Shown: positions 25,778-33,481 of the stretch, piece by piece | Layout: each line of letters begins with the position of its first letter | Numbering within the stretch: the stretch's first letter is position 1 | Assembly: GCF_934330165.1 (NCBI RefSeq) | Contig: NZ_CAKRGI010000009.1 | Location: 1 to 64,000, forward strand | DNA from: an uncultured Mediterraneibacter sp. | GTDB taxonomy: Bacteria > Bacillota > Clostridia > Lachnospirales > Lachnospiraceae | DNA: 64,000 nucleotides | Direction of reading: 5' to 3' | Position numbers and translations under genes: made by a program | The notes under the pieces: generated by a model | What the model saw: only the letters and a program-made list of their open reading frames with translations | Told to the model about the DNA's origin: nothing | Databases searched by the model: none

Positions 25778-26555
25778 TATAGGAAATACGAACATTGTAC
25801 TGGGATGTATCGACGGGGATAAATGCTTATTTGTGGAACGTTTGTCCACGGTGCGTACAAAGACGGAACTGGAATATGCGATCGATATCAAAAATGTACT
25901 GGATATCTATCATATTCACAGAAGTGATATAGAGGGAGGGATCGTTTCCTCGGTTGTTCCGCAGATCACGAATATTGTAAAGCTTGCAGTTGAAAAGATC
26001 CTTAAGAAAGAAGTACTGGTTGTAGGAGCAGGGATCAAGACGGGGCTGAATATCCGTATGGACAACCCGGCACAGCTCGGAAGTGATCTGGTTGTGAATG
26101 CAGTGGCCGGGATTGCAGAATATCCTGTTCCACTTCTGATCCTGGATCTTGGAACAGCCAATACCGTCAGTGTGATCGACAAAAATAAAAATTATATCGG
26201 AGGAATGATCTATCCGGGAATTGGAGTGTCGCTGGATTCACTGACGGCTCATGCATCTCAGCTTGGAGGTATTGGGATTGAAGCACCGGAGCATATCATA
26301 GGAAAGAATACGGTAGAATGCATGAAGAGTGGAATTATCTACAGCAGTGCTGCTGCGATCGACGGGATCATTGACAGATTGCAGGATGAGCTGGAAGGAG
26401 AGGCCACCGTTGTTGCAACCGGAGGACTTGCCAAAAAAATTGTTCCATATTGCAAAAGAAAGGTTATCTTAGATGATGATCTGCTGTTGAAAGGACTGGC
26501 GGTTATTTACAGAAAGAACCAGAAGGTTCAGAAGAGCAGAGAAGAAAAGAAATAG
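25761..26555 (+). CDS. coaX: Type III pantothenate kinase
   Basis: CoaX phosphorylates pantothenate, the first step of CoA synthesis, and is not feedback-inhibited by CoA. The ASKHA-fold motifs are visible: AIDIGNTNIVLGC at the N-terminus, DLGTANTVSVID in the middle, the pantothenate-site region GMIYPGIGVSLDSLT, and VVATGGLAKKI. Its 17-base overlap with coaBC implies translational coupling, so three early CoA steps are made together. Confidence 0.95.
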   Translation: MILAIDIGNTNIVLGCIDGDKCLFVERLSTVRTKTELEYAIDIKNVLDIYHIHRSDIEGGIVSSVVPQITNIVKLAVEKILKKEVLVVGAGIKTGLNIRMDNPAQLGSDLVVNAVAGIAEYPVPLLILDLGTANTVSVIDKNKNYIGGMIYPGIGVSLDSLTAHASQLGGIGIEAPEHIIGKNTVECMKSGIIYSSAAAIDGIIDRLQDELEGEATVVATGGLAKKIVPYCKRKVILDDDLLLKGLAVIYRKNQKVQKSREEKK

Positions 26556-26603
26556 AAAAATTTATGATACAGGTTTTATGATATAGAGATATAGAAACGA
26601 TGA

Positions 26604-26648
26604 GAAACCCGCTGCGATGGAAAATTCCATGAAGCAGCGGGTTTCTTT
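26604..26648. terminator. Terminator between convergent coaX and glgD
   Basis: GAAACCCGCTGC (26604-26615) and GCAGCGGGTTTC (26634-26645) form a perfect 12-bp stem. The T-run on the plus strand is short. Confidence 0.8.
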
Positions 26649-26723
26649 GGAAGGGTTATTATGTAAAGACAAAAGTCTTACTGACAAAATAAATTTATAA
26701 ATGATCCATGGATCGAGGCTGCC

Positions 26724-27839
26724 CTACAGGCGGTCGCCACGCTTGATATATCCCGGTTTTTCCGGTGCTGCGATGACACGTTTTCCACGGATCAGACGGG
26801 CATGCTTATCTATCACAAGATTTTCAACATGAACATCTCTTCCAATAACTACATCCGCATTGATGACACAATTCTTAACAACAGCACCCTCTTTGATGGT
26901 ACAGCCACGTCCGATAACAGAATTTTCAACAGCCCCCTCGATCAGGCAGCCATTTGAAATAACGGAAGATTTCACTTCACTTCCATCAAAGTACTGCGTT
27001 GGGCAGGAATCATTTGTACGGGTGTAGATCGGCCAGTTATCATCGAAAAGATCGGTTGCTTTCTTGAGGTTGATCAGTTCTATATTTGCCTCATAATAAC
27101 TGTTGAAGTCAGTGAGCGTAGCAAAAAATCCACGGTGAGGATAAGCACGAACATCCAGTTCTTCACATTCTTCACGTACGATATCAGCAAGTGTATACAT
27201 GGAAGAAAGCTTATGAGCTTTCTGAACCAGTTCAAGGAACAGAGTTTTCTTCATTACATAAGTATCCATGAAGATATTTTTGCTCTTTGTATTTCCATGG
27301 TTTGGCTCGATGGAGAGAACACCCTTCTGCTTGTTGATATCCAGTGCATGGCAGTTCAGGAAATGATCCTTTGCATTGTCTACACTGTGATACATCAGTG
27401 TGATATCTGCACCGGACTCGATATGAGTCTGAAGGAATGTATTATAATCTGCTGTGTAAACCATATAGCTTGGTGCGAGGATAACATATTCGGAATCAAT
27501 CTCATCAAAGCAGTCAAGGTTTTCAATATATGCAGCGATATCTGTATTGTAGACATTGTTCTCTTCAATCGTCTCTGCAAAAAGGATATTCAGCTTTCCA
27601 CGCTTGGAGTTGATGTTATAATGACGTCCTGTTCCGAGATGTTCTACAAGGGAACGGGGTTTTCTGCGGACATACACCTGCATGACATCAATACCACTGT
27701 TACTCATATTGGAAATAGGAAAGTCGATCACACGGTATCTTCCGAGGAAAGAAAAAGCTCCGATCGGACGATAATCCAGCATACCACTTACATGTACGTC
27801 ATTTCTTGCAAAGTTAATAATTCCAAATGCTTTACTCAT
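26724..27839 (-). CDS. glgD: GlgD, regulatory/non-catalytic subunit of ADP-glucose pyrophosphorylase
   Basis: GlgD is the partner of GlgC in Firmicutes and modulates ADP-glucose synthesis for glycogen. The 371 residues show a degenerate nucleotidyltransferase N-terminus (IINFARNDVHVSGMLDYRPI in place of the GGxGTRL loop) but retain the domain fold and the C-terminal left-handed beta-helix of hexapeptide repeats (CLIEGAVENSVIGRGCTIKEG-type sequence). Loss of the catalytic glycine loop is typical of GlgD. It begins one base after the glgC stop, so translation is coupled. Confidence 0.94.
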   Translation of the reverse strand: MSKAFGIINFARNDVHVSGMLDYRPIGAFSFLGRYRVIDFPISNMSNSGIDVMQVYVRRKPRSLVEHLGTGRHYNINSKRGKLNILFAETIEENNVYNTDIAAYIENLDCFDEIDSEYVILAPSYMVYTADYNTFLQTHIESGADITLMYHSVDNAKDHFLNCHALDINKQKGVLSIEPNHGNTKSKNIFMDTYVMKKTLFLELVQKAHKLSSMYTLADIVREECEELDVRAYPHRGFFATLTDFNSYYEANIELINLKKATDLFDDNWPIYTRTNDSCPTQYFDGSEVKSSVISNGCLIEGAVENSVIGRGCTIKEGAVVKNCVINADVVIGRDVHVENLVIDKHARLIRGKRVIAAPEKPGYIKRGDRL

Positions 27840-27840
27840 C

Positions 27841-28980
27841 TTACTCTTCCCCCTTTACACGTTTTGCAACCAGTTCGATATTCTCACTGTCTGCACTGCC
27901 GACTACGGCATTCTTTCCGATCTTTACCTTATCGGCAACAAGTGCACGGGTTACGACTGCACCTTCAGCCACCTCAACGCCCGGCATCAGGACGCTGTCA
28001 ATGACTTTTGCACCTGTAGCAACTTTTACACCTGTAAAGAGTACTGAGTTCTTAACAGTTCCGTTAATGACACATCCCTGTGTGATGAAAGCTCTGTCAA
28101 TATCAGCATCGGCACCGACAAACTGTGGAAGAGCAGTGACATCTTCTGTATAGATCTTCCAGGAAGAATCGTTCAGATCCAATGCATTGTTCTTGCTCAG
28201 AAGATCCATATTTGCCTCCCAGAGGGAATCAATGGTTCCTACATCTTTCCAGTAGCCTTTGAATTTATAGGCGAAAAGCGTCTTTTCATCTGCGAGCATG
28301 GTCGGGATAATATCTTTACCGAAATCATGACTGGATTCAGGATTCTTCATATCAGCGAGAAGCATCTTGCGAAGAAGTTTCCAGTTAAAGATATAAATAC
28401 CCATGGATGCAAGGTTACTCTTTGGTTTCTCGGGTTTTTCTTCAAATTCTACGATACGGCCTGTCTCATTTGTATTCATGATACCAAAACGGCTGGCTTC
28501 TTTCATTGGTACTTCAATCACCGCAATCGTTGCATCTGCGTGATTTGCCTTGTGGTACTCAAGCATCTTATCGTAATCCATTTTGTAAATATGATCTCCG
28601 GAAAGAATCAGGAGATACTCCGGTGAATAGGAATCAATAAAGTCGATATTCTGGGAGATCGCATCGGCAGTTCCTCTGTATACATCAAGTCCTGTATCTG
28701 CTTTCTCACGAGGAGGAAGTATGTAAACTCCACTATCTTTTGCATCAAGTCCCCATCTTCTTCCTGCAGCAGCATAGCTGTTGAGGAGAACAGATTCATA
28801 CTGAGTGAGGACACCGACAATGTCAATACCACTATTTGCACAGTTGCTGAGTGGAAAGTCAATAATACGATATTTTCCGCCATATGAAACGGCCGGTTTG
28901 GCCACTTTTTTTGTCAGGTCGTGAAGCCTTGTACCACGTCCTCCTGCTAAAATCATAGCCAACATGTTATCTTGTTTCAT
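27841..28980 (-). CDS. glgC: Glucose-1-phosphate adenylyltransferase, catalytic subunit
   Basis: GlgC makes ADP-glucose from glucose-1-phosphate and ATP, the committed step of glycogen synthesis. The nucleotide-binding loop [14 protein letters not shown] (residues 12-25) is intact, followed by [29 protein letters not shown], and [10 protein letters not shown] at the sugar-phosphate site. The C-terminus is a beta-helix. At 379 residues it is of standard size. AGAGAGGG precedes the ATG. The rest of the glycogen operon (glgA, glgB, glgP) is not in the window. Confidence 0.96.
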   Translation of the reverse strand: MKQDNMLAMILAGGRGTRLHDLTKKVAKPAVSYGGKYRIIDFPLSNCANSGIDIVGVLTQYESVLLNSYAAAGRRWGLDAKDSGVYILPPREKADTGLDVYRGTADAISQNIDFIDSYSPEYLLILSGDHIYKMDYDKMLEYHKANHADATIAVIEVPMKEASRFGIMNTNETGRIVEFEEKPEKPKSNLASMGIYIFNWKLLRKMLLADMKNPESSHDFGKDIIPTMLADEKTLFAYKFKGYWKDVGTIDSLWEANMDLLSKNNALDLNDSSWKIYTEDVTALPQFVGADADIDRAFITQGCVINGTVKNSVLFTGVKVATGAKVIDSVLMPGVEVAEGAVVTRALVADKVKIGKNAVVGSADSENIELVAKRVKGEE

Positions 28981-29013
28981 ATAAAGCCCTCTCTTTCATA
29001 ATACTTCCATTTC

Positions 29014-29042
29014 ATTATACTATTTCTTGTGATAATTTACCA
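29014..29042 (-). promoter_or_regulatory. Candidate promoter of glgC-glgD
   Basis: On the minus strand, TATAAT (29014-29019) lies 17 bases downstream of a weak -35, TGGTAA (29037-29042), in an A/T-rich stretch. Confidence 0.4.
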
Positions 29043-29123
29043 TAAAATAAGTAAAATTTTTAAAATTTTTAGTAAATGTTAAGACACAAAAAACACGCAG
29101 GGCGAGTTTTGACAGGGCATTTA

Positions 29124-29987
29124 TTATTTAGTCAGTACTTCGACGCCGTCTTCCTTTACCAGTACCATGTACTCGATCTGTGCGGAAAGACCGTCATCGA
29201 TCGTATAGACTGTCCAGTCGTTATCTTCGTCCACAAAAAAGTCAGGACTGCCTTCGTTGATCATAGGCTCGATGGTAAACATCATACCCGGAACGAGGAG
29301 CATCTCACTTCCCTTTGGTGTAACGTAACTTACGAAAGGATCTTCGTGAAATTCAAGTCCGATCCCGTGACCACCGATCTCTTCCACAACGGAATAACCA
29401 TTCGCCTGTGCGTGCGTATTGATGGCATCGGCAATATCGCCCAGATGTCCCCATGGCTTTGCGGCTGCAAGTCCCCGCTGGACACACTCTTCCGTAACGC
29501 GTACAAGACGTTCGGCACGTTCAGAGACATTTCCCATCTTGAACATCCGGGATGCATCTGAAAAATATCCATTTAAAATAGTAGAAACATCTACATTAAT
29601 AATATCTCCGTCCTGGATAATGATATTTTCATCCGGGATTCCGTGGCAGATCTCATTATTCAGTGAAGTGCATACGCTTTTCGGAAATCCCTGATAATTC
29701 AGAGGTGCCGGGATTCCTCCATGCTCTGTCGTAAAACGGTAGACAATTTCATCGATCTCGGCTGTACTCATTCCGATACGGATGTGCTTTGCTACTTCAT
29801 CCAGAACCGCTGTGTTAAGGTCAGCACTTTTGCGGATCATTTCGATCTGTGCAGGAGTCTTGAGGATCGCTCTTGACGGAACAATCTCCCCGTGGTCTGC
29901 GTGAAGCCGTATTTTTTCATCGATGGGCATATGGCATTTTTTATATTTTTTGCCGCTGCCGCACCAACATGGTTCATTTCTTTCCAT
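29124..29987 (-). CDS. map: Methionine aminopeptidase type I with N-terminal SEC-C zinc motif
   Basis: Map removes the initiator Met from nascent proteins. The SEC-C motif RNEPCWCGSGKKYKKCH at residues 2-18 binds zinc and may help ribosome association. The pita-bread catalytic domain has DIINVDVSTILNGYFSDASR, with the first metal Asp residues, the metal His in GHGIGLEFHEDP, and the Glu in FTIEPMI. The ATG at 29987 is chosen because AGAGGAG lies upstream and the motif begins at once; an in-frame start 13 codons upstream lacks a good site. At 287 residues it matches clostridial long-form Map. Confidence 0.95.
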   Translation of the reverse strand: MERNEPCWCGSGKKYKKCHMPIDEKIRLHADHGEIVPSRAILKTPAQIEMIRKSADLNTAVLDEVAKHIRIGMSTAEIDEIVYRFTTEHGGIPAPLNYQGFPKSVCTSLNNEICHGIPDENIIIQDGDIINVDVSTILNGYFSDASRMFKMGNVSERAERLVRVTEECVQRGLAAAKPWGHLGDIADAINTHAQANGYSVVEEIGGHGIGLEFHEDPFVSYVTPKGSEMLLVPGMMFTIEPMINEGSPDFFVDEDNDWTVYTIDDGLSAQIEYMVLVKEDGVEVLTK

Positions 29988-30058
29988 GATAGGATCTCCT
30001 CTTTCTTTTTGTTGTGGTCTGTTCAATGAGTTAGTTGCAGTTTACTCTCACAATCTAT

Positions 30059-30087
30059 ATCATACCAAGAAGTTAGAAAAATGTATA
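30059..30087 (-). promoter_or_regulatory. Candidate promoter of map
   Basis: On the minus strand, TATACA (forward 30082-30087), a 17-base spacer and TATGAT (forward 30059-30064). Confidence 0.5.
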
Positions 30088-30127
30088 CCCAATTCAGGCT
30101 TTTTCTGAAAGATCCAGAAGGAAGAAT

Positions 30128-30158
30128 CTGACATTTTTCGACAGAAAAGTCATATAAT
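30128..30158 (+). promoter_or_regulatory. Candidate promoter of the FHA-domain gene
   Basis: CTGACA (30128-30133) and TATAAT (30153-30158) with a long 19-base spacer. The -10 is good; the -35 spacing is not ideal. Confidence 0.4.
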
Positions 30159-30219
30159 GCTTGCCGTACAGCAAAAAATATAGTACCATTTAAATTTAGA
30201 ATGGGAAGGAGAAATTCGT

Positions 30220-30852
30220 ATGTGGTATTGGATCGTAATGGCAGTACTGGTGATCGGATGTATTGCATTACTGAGCGGAACATTTTTCAGTATAAAGAAA
30301 AATAAGGCAGAGGAGGCCGCAAAGCGGGCGGAAGCCAGAAAGAAAAAGCGGAAGAAACCGGCAGATGCAGAAGAAGCACAGCAGCCGGGAGACAGACGGA
30401 AAAGAGCAGATGGCAGACCGCAGAGCAGCCAGGGTGCAGAGAACGGGCGGCAGCAGTATGCACAGGCACGCCGGGAAGAAGCACGCAGGGCACAGGCAGA
30501 GCAGAGAAAAGAGCAGAAGAAACGCCGCCAGTGGAAAGTAATCCTGGAAGATCTGGATTCGTGGACAAAGTACAGTTTTATTTTTTACAGTAACATCGGG
30601 ATCGGAAGAGCAGAGTCAGGACAGGGCTATGAGAGATATCTTCCATTATCAGAAGATGGAAGGGTATCTAAGAAGCACTGTGTCATCGTTCACAGAGGCG
30701 ATAAGTTATATCTGAAAGATGAAGGATCAAGGAACGGCACTTATCTGAACGGGGAAGCGGTGACAAGACCGGTAGTGATCCAGAAGGATGATGTGATCGG
30801 ACTTGGCGGAACAAGACTTGAGATATTGAATATTTTACGGGAGAGCGAATAA
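30220..30852 (+). CDS. Membrane-anchored FHA-domain protein
   Basis: The 210-residue protein has an N-terminal membrane helix (about 2-22), a long Lys/Arg/Gln-rich cytoplasmic linker (about 27-108) and a C-terminal forkhead-associated domain (about 118-205). The linker is positively charged, which by the positive-inside rule puts the domain in the cytoplasm. FHA domains bind phosphothreonine peptides made by Hanks-type Ser/Thr kinases. Diagnostic residues are IGIGRAES, VSKKHCVIVHRG and DEGSRNGTYLNG. No kinase or phosphatase gene is adjacent, so its partner must lie elsewhere. Similar proteins are often linked to division or secretion, but no such role can be shown here. Confidence 0.85.
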   Translation: MWYWIVMAVLVIGCIALLSGTFFSIKKNKAEEAAKRAEARKKKRKKPADAEEAQQPGDRRKRADGRPQSSQGAENGRQQYAQARREEARRAQAEQRKEQKKRRQWKVILEDLDSWTKYSFIFYSNIGIGRAESGQGYERYLPLSEDGRVSKKHCVIVHRGDKLYLKDEGSRNGTYLNGEAVTRPVVIQKDDVIGLGGTRLEILNILRESE

Positions 30853-30867
30853 GGCTTTCCCGTTTTT
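30837..30867 (+). terminator. Terminator of the FHA-domain gene
   Basis: ACGGGAGAG (30837-30845) pairs with CTTTCCCGT (30855-30863), followed by T residues. The stem includes the last codons and stop of the gene. Confidence 0.7.
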
Positions 30868-32194
30868 ATTCTCTCTGACACATGACTGAAGCGAAAAACA
30901 TTCCGTCCCTGGATTCAAGTCTGCATATACCGTGGTATTTTTCTGCGATGATTTTCACTGATTGCGTGCCGAGTCCATGTCCTTTATGTTTGGTTGAGAC
31001 GAGGTCACCGTCACCGGTATATCTGAGTGAACCGGTGAAAGTATTGTCTACCGTGGCACAGAAAGAACCACCGATCATGCCGGCACGGACGATGATCTTC
31101 CGACCGTCTTCTTTTTCTTCTTTGCAGGCATCCAGTGCATTTTCCAGCAAGTTTCCAAACAGGGCAGAGATATCTGTATCTGAAATGAAGAAATCTTTTG
31201 GAATCTGTGCTTTTACAATATAATCGATGTCGTGATCCTTTGCCTGTTGTGCAAAATAGAGCAACAGGGCATTGGCAGCGATATTTTCGCAGAAACGGAC
31301 AAGGGAATCATCGGGCAGGCTTTCGCTGTATCTGCTCAGATATTCCCGCAATGCTTCAAGTTCGCCACTGTTCAGATATTCCTGCATAAGCAGGATATGA
31401 TGGCGTACATCATGCTTGGCCCGACGGGCATCTTCGATTTTTTTCTGCAGATTTTCATACTGTACAGCCTGCATGGTGAGCTGATGGTTCTTTTCCTGCA
31501 GATCAAGCGTTTTGCTCTGCTCCAGGATCAGTCGGGCGACAACATAGTAAATCAGAAATGCCCCCACATTGATAACAAAGAGAAAAACTGAATTTTTCGG
31601 TTGCAGGGCAATTTCCAGTGCTGAACGGGAGATAACGCTGTACATCGCAGAGTACCATACAAGATAGAAGGTCGCCGGAATGAGCCACAGGAATTTCCAT
31701 TCAAACCCGGATGGTTCTTTTTCAACTGCCGGTGTGAATATGGATTTCATATAGAGAAATACCGGTACGGCAAGAACGATCTCAATGGTAAAGAGCATCA
31801 GGGAGAATGACCAGCGATAGTTTTGCGTTGCCAGTGCCGGAAAGAATATCCCTTCAAGGCATTTGGCGGAGATCACGGTCAGATTAGCAAGGTTGGAGAT
31901 CATCAGCAAAATGAAAAGTGTCTTACCGAAATGCTTCTTTACCGCAAGAAAATAGAACATACCATACAGAAGCGTGCTGACAGCACTGGCTATAGAGCCA
32001 TGTGTGCCGGGGATAAAGCAGACCCACGCCCCAAGCAGTATCTGAATAACTGTGAGCAGCCCGATCAAAGCGACGGTCACGCCCTTTGAAAACCGCAGAC
32101 TGTGGCGGAATGGATATAATGCCAGGGCAAGAAACGGCAGAAAATTCAGCAGAGAATAGAGTGTGACTTCAATAATACGGGAAACGGGCGGCAT
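30866..32194 (-). CDS. AgrC/GHKL-type sensor histidine kinase
   Basis: This is the sensor partner of the LytTR response regulator just upstream. The first 225 residues or so are hydrophobic and form about six membrane helices without a large extracellular domain, as in AgrC-like peptide or small-ligand sensors. A coiled coil follows with the dimerisation histidine region RRAKHDVRHHI near residue 258, then a GHKL ATPase domain with the N-box GNLLENALDAC and a G-box KHKGHGLGTQSVK. The start codon overlaps the regulator stop by one base (TAATG), so the two are translationally coupled. No autoinducer peptide or AgrB-like gene was found beside it. Confidence 0.9.
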   Translation of the reverse strand: MPPVSRIIEVTLYSLLNFLPFLALALYPFRHSLRFSKGVTVALIGLLTVIQILLGAWVCFIPGTHGSIASAVSTLLYGMFYFLAVKKHFGKTLFILLMISNLANLTVISAKCLEGIFFPALATQNYRWSFSLMLFTIEIVLAVPVFLYMKSIFTPAVEKEPSGFEWKFLWLIPATFYLVWYSAMYSVISRSALEIALQPKNSVFLFVINVGAFLIYYVVARLILEQSKTLDLQEKNHQLTMQAVQYENLQKKIEDARRAKHDVRHHILLMQEYLNSGELEALREYLSRYSESLPDDSLVRFCENIAANALLLYFAQQAKDHDIDYIVKAQIPKDFFISDTDISALFGNLLENALDACKEEKEDGRKIIVRAGMIGGSFCATVDNTFTGSLRYTGDGDLVSTKHKGHGLGTQSVKIIAEKYHGICRLESRDGMFFASVMCQRE

Positions 32195-32907
32195 TACCGG
32201 TCACCTCCTTTTCGCAGTTGTTCAAATAAGAATGAGGAATAGGCATCCGTCACATTCTTTGCCTTACGGCGGCTGATGGGAATGAGGCTGCCGTCGCTCA
32301 GAGTAAAAGTGTCCGCATTTTGTGAAACTACTTCATGGAAATTGATGACAATCCCTTTGGACGGGCTGAAAAAGTAGGCGTAGGTACACAGCAGTGCTTC
32401 AACCTCGGAAAGATTTGCACGGAGGGTAATATTCTTCCCGTGCCTGCAATGCAGGGTCGTCTGATGCGAACTGTAGTCCACATAGATAATGTCACGTAGG
32501 ACGACACTTGTACCGTCCTGCAGCTGTACGGTGCGTATTTTTTCAACCTGTGCAAGATCAATGCGGTCAAGCATTGCCCTGACCCGGTCTTTGCCGAACG
32601 GTTTGTGCAGATAATAGCAGGCATTTACTTCGTAGCTTTCGCAGGCAAATTCATTGCTTGTGGTGGCGAACACGATACGAACTTCTTTATCAGTCCTGCG
32701 TAGTTCTCTTGCCACATCCATACCGGTAAGTTTTCCCATAAAAATATCCAGCAGAATCAGGTCAAATGCACCTGGCTGTTGAACCTTCAGAAATTCTTCG
32801 CCACTTGGAAAATATGTAAGCTCAGCGGCAGAGCCGAGCAGTTCATTAAAATAAGTTTTCAGACGCTCATACATCTGTATGTCGTCATCCACGATCGCAA
32901 TTCTCAA
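32194..32907 (-). CDS. LytTR-family response regulator
   Basis: This 237-residue regulator has an N-terminal receiver domain with acidic residues DDD at 7-9, phospho-acceptor Asp54 in LILLDIFMG and Lys in HKPFG, followed by a C-terminal LytTR DNA-binding domain (about 130-230; SSHQTTLHCRHGKNITLR and FFSPSKGIVINFHEV). LytTR regulators often control surface proteins, bacteriocins or virulence factors through direct repeats upstream of their targets. Here the divergent neighbours are a receiver-like protein and a giant surface protein. Translation starts at a TTG with GAGGAG upstream. Confidence 0.92.
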   Translation of the reverse strand: MRIAIVDDDIQMYERLKTYFNELLGSAAELTYFPSGEEFLKVQQPGAFDLILLDIFMGKLTGMDVARELRRTDKEVRIVFATTSNEFACESYEVNACYYLHKPFGKDRVRAMLDRIDLAQVEKIRTVQLQDGTSVVLRDIIYVDYSSHQTTLHCRHGKNITLRANLSEVEALLCTYAYFFSPSKGIVINFHEVVSQNADTFTLSDGSLIPISRRKAKNVTDAYSSFLFEQLRKGGDR

Positions 32908-32970
32908 AATTAAAACTCCTCTGTATTCTATCGGGTTAATGCTGGTAGATCATCCATAATATACCATAGA

Positions 32971-32980
32971 TTTCCGGAAA
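32971..32980. promoter_or_regulatory. Perfect 10-bp palindrome TTTCCGGAAA in the LytTR promoter region
   Basis: It lies just upstream of a TATATT -10-like sequence on the minus strand, where a dimeric regulator could sit. No factor can be named. Confidence 0.35.
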
Positions 32981-33008
32981 AACAAAGCATCACCCATCTG
33001 AAATGCGT

Positions 33009-33037
33009 ACCGCTTGCGTCATTTTCTGACCGTTCGT
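33009..33037 (+). promoter_or_regulatory. Candidate LytTR binding repeats in the divergent intergenic region
   Basis: ACCGTTCGT at 33029-33037 fits the general LytTR half-site pattern [TA][AC][CA]GTTN[AG][TG] at every position. An imperfect copy, ACCGCTTGC, starts at 33009, 20 bases earlier, close to the 21-22 base spacing usual for LytTR sites. A TATGAT -10-like sequence lies about 34 bases downstream, ahead of the receiver-like gene. Confidence 0.5.
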
Positions 33038-33113
33038 GTCGAAAGGGGTGTACAGGTACTTCCTATCAGGTATGATGTCTGTATCATATTTATGCTTACA
33101 GAGGAGGTGTCTT

Positions 33114-33470
33114 ATGATGAGGTTGATTTTATACGGAACAGAATCAGATCAGAATGAGTTTATCTATGCTCTTGGCAGACTGCCGGAATGGTACTACCGA
33201 AAAATGCAGATCACCGGCTATCTGGATTACGACAGTTTTATCACAGGTTTAAGAGAAACCCCGCCGGACGGCATCGTTATTTCGATGAATGGTGCAGACG
33301 GTATGGAGGGCGTGATTGCTGCCAAAAGCATCTGCGAAAATGTTCCGGTGCTGTGGTTTTCGGACGATAACGGCTTTGGAATCCAGTCATATAGGCTTGG
33401 TTGTGCGTATTTCCATCAAAAGCCAGTTTCTTCGAAGATTCTTTCTGTGGCGATGGCAAAATGTGAGTGA
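33114..33470 (+). CDS. Stand-alone receiver-like protein lacking the phospho-acceptor Asp
   Basis: The 118 residues read as a CheY-like receiver: beta1 RLILYGTES, beta3 PPDGIVISMNG, beta4 VPVLWFSDD and beta5 GCAYFHQKP. The position of the phosphorylated Asp is Ser57 and the N-terminal acidic pair is replaced, while Ser83 and Lys103 remain. So it probably cannot be phosphorylated in the normal way and may act as a protein-binding decoy or adaptor. ATG 33114 follows AGAGGAGG; longer upstream starts have no ribosome site. It ends 11 bases before the giant surface protein gene and is surely co-transcribed with it. Confidence 0.72.
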   Translation: MMRLILYGTESDQNEFIYALGRLPEWYYRKMQITGYLDYDSFITGLRETPPDGIVISMNGADGMEGVIAAKSICENVPVLWFSDDNGFGIQSYRLGCAYFHQKPVSSKILSVAMAKCE

Positions 33471-33481
33471 GGAGTGATGAG

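Noticed and set aside
27135..28004. 289-codon plus-strand frame opposite glgD/glgC
   Set aside because: It spans the junction of two clear genes on the other strand and shows no protein motif.
30866..32907. Full agr quorum-sensing system around the AgrC-like kinase
   Set aside because: No AgrB-like peptidase or AgrD-like peptide gene was found on either side of the kinase-regulator pair.
33036..33113. N-terminal extension of the receiver-like protein from 33036
   Set aside because: The extension lacks a ribosome site and overlaps the putative operator and -10; ATG 33114 has AGAGGAGG.
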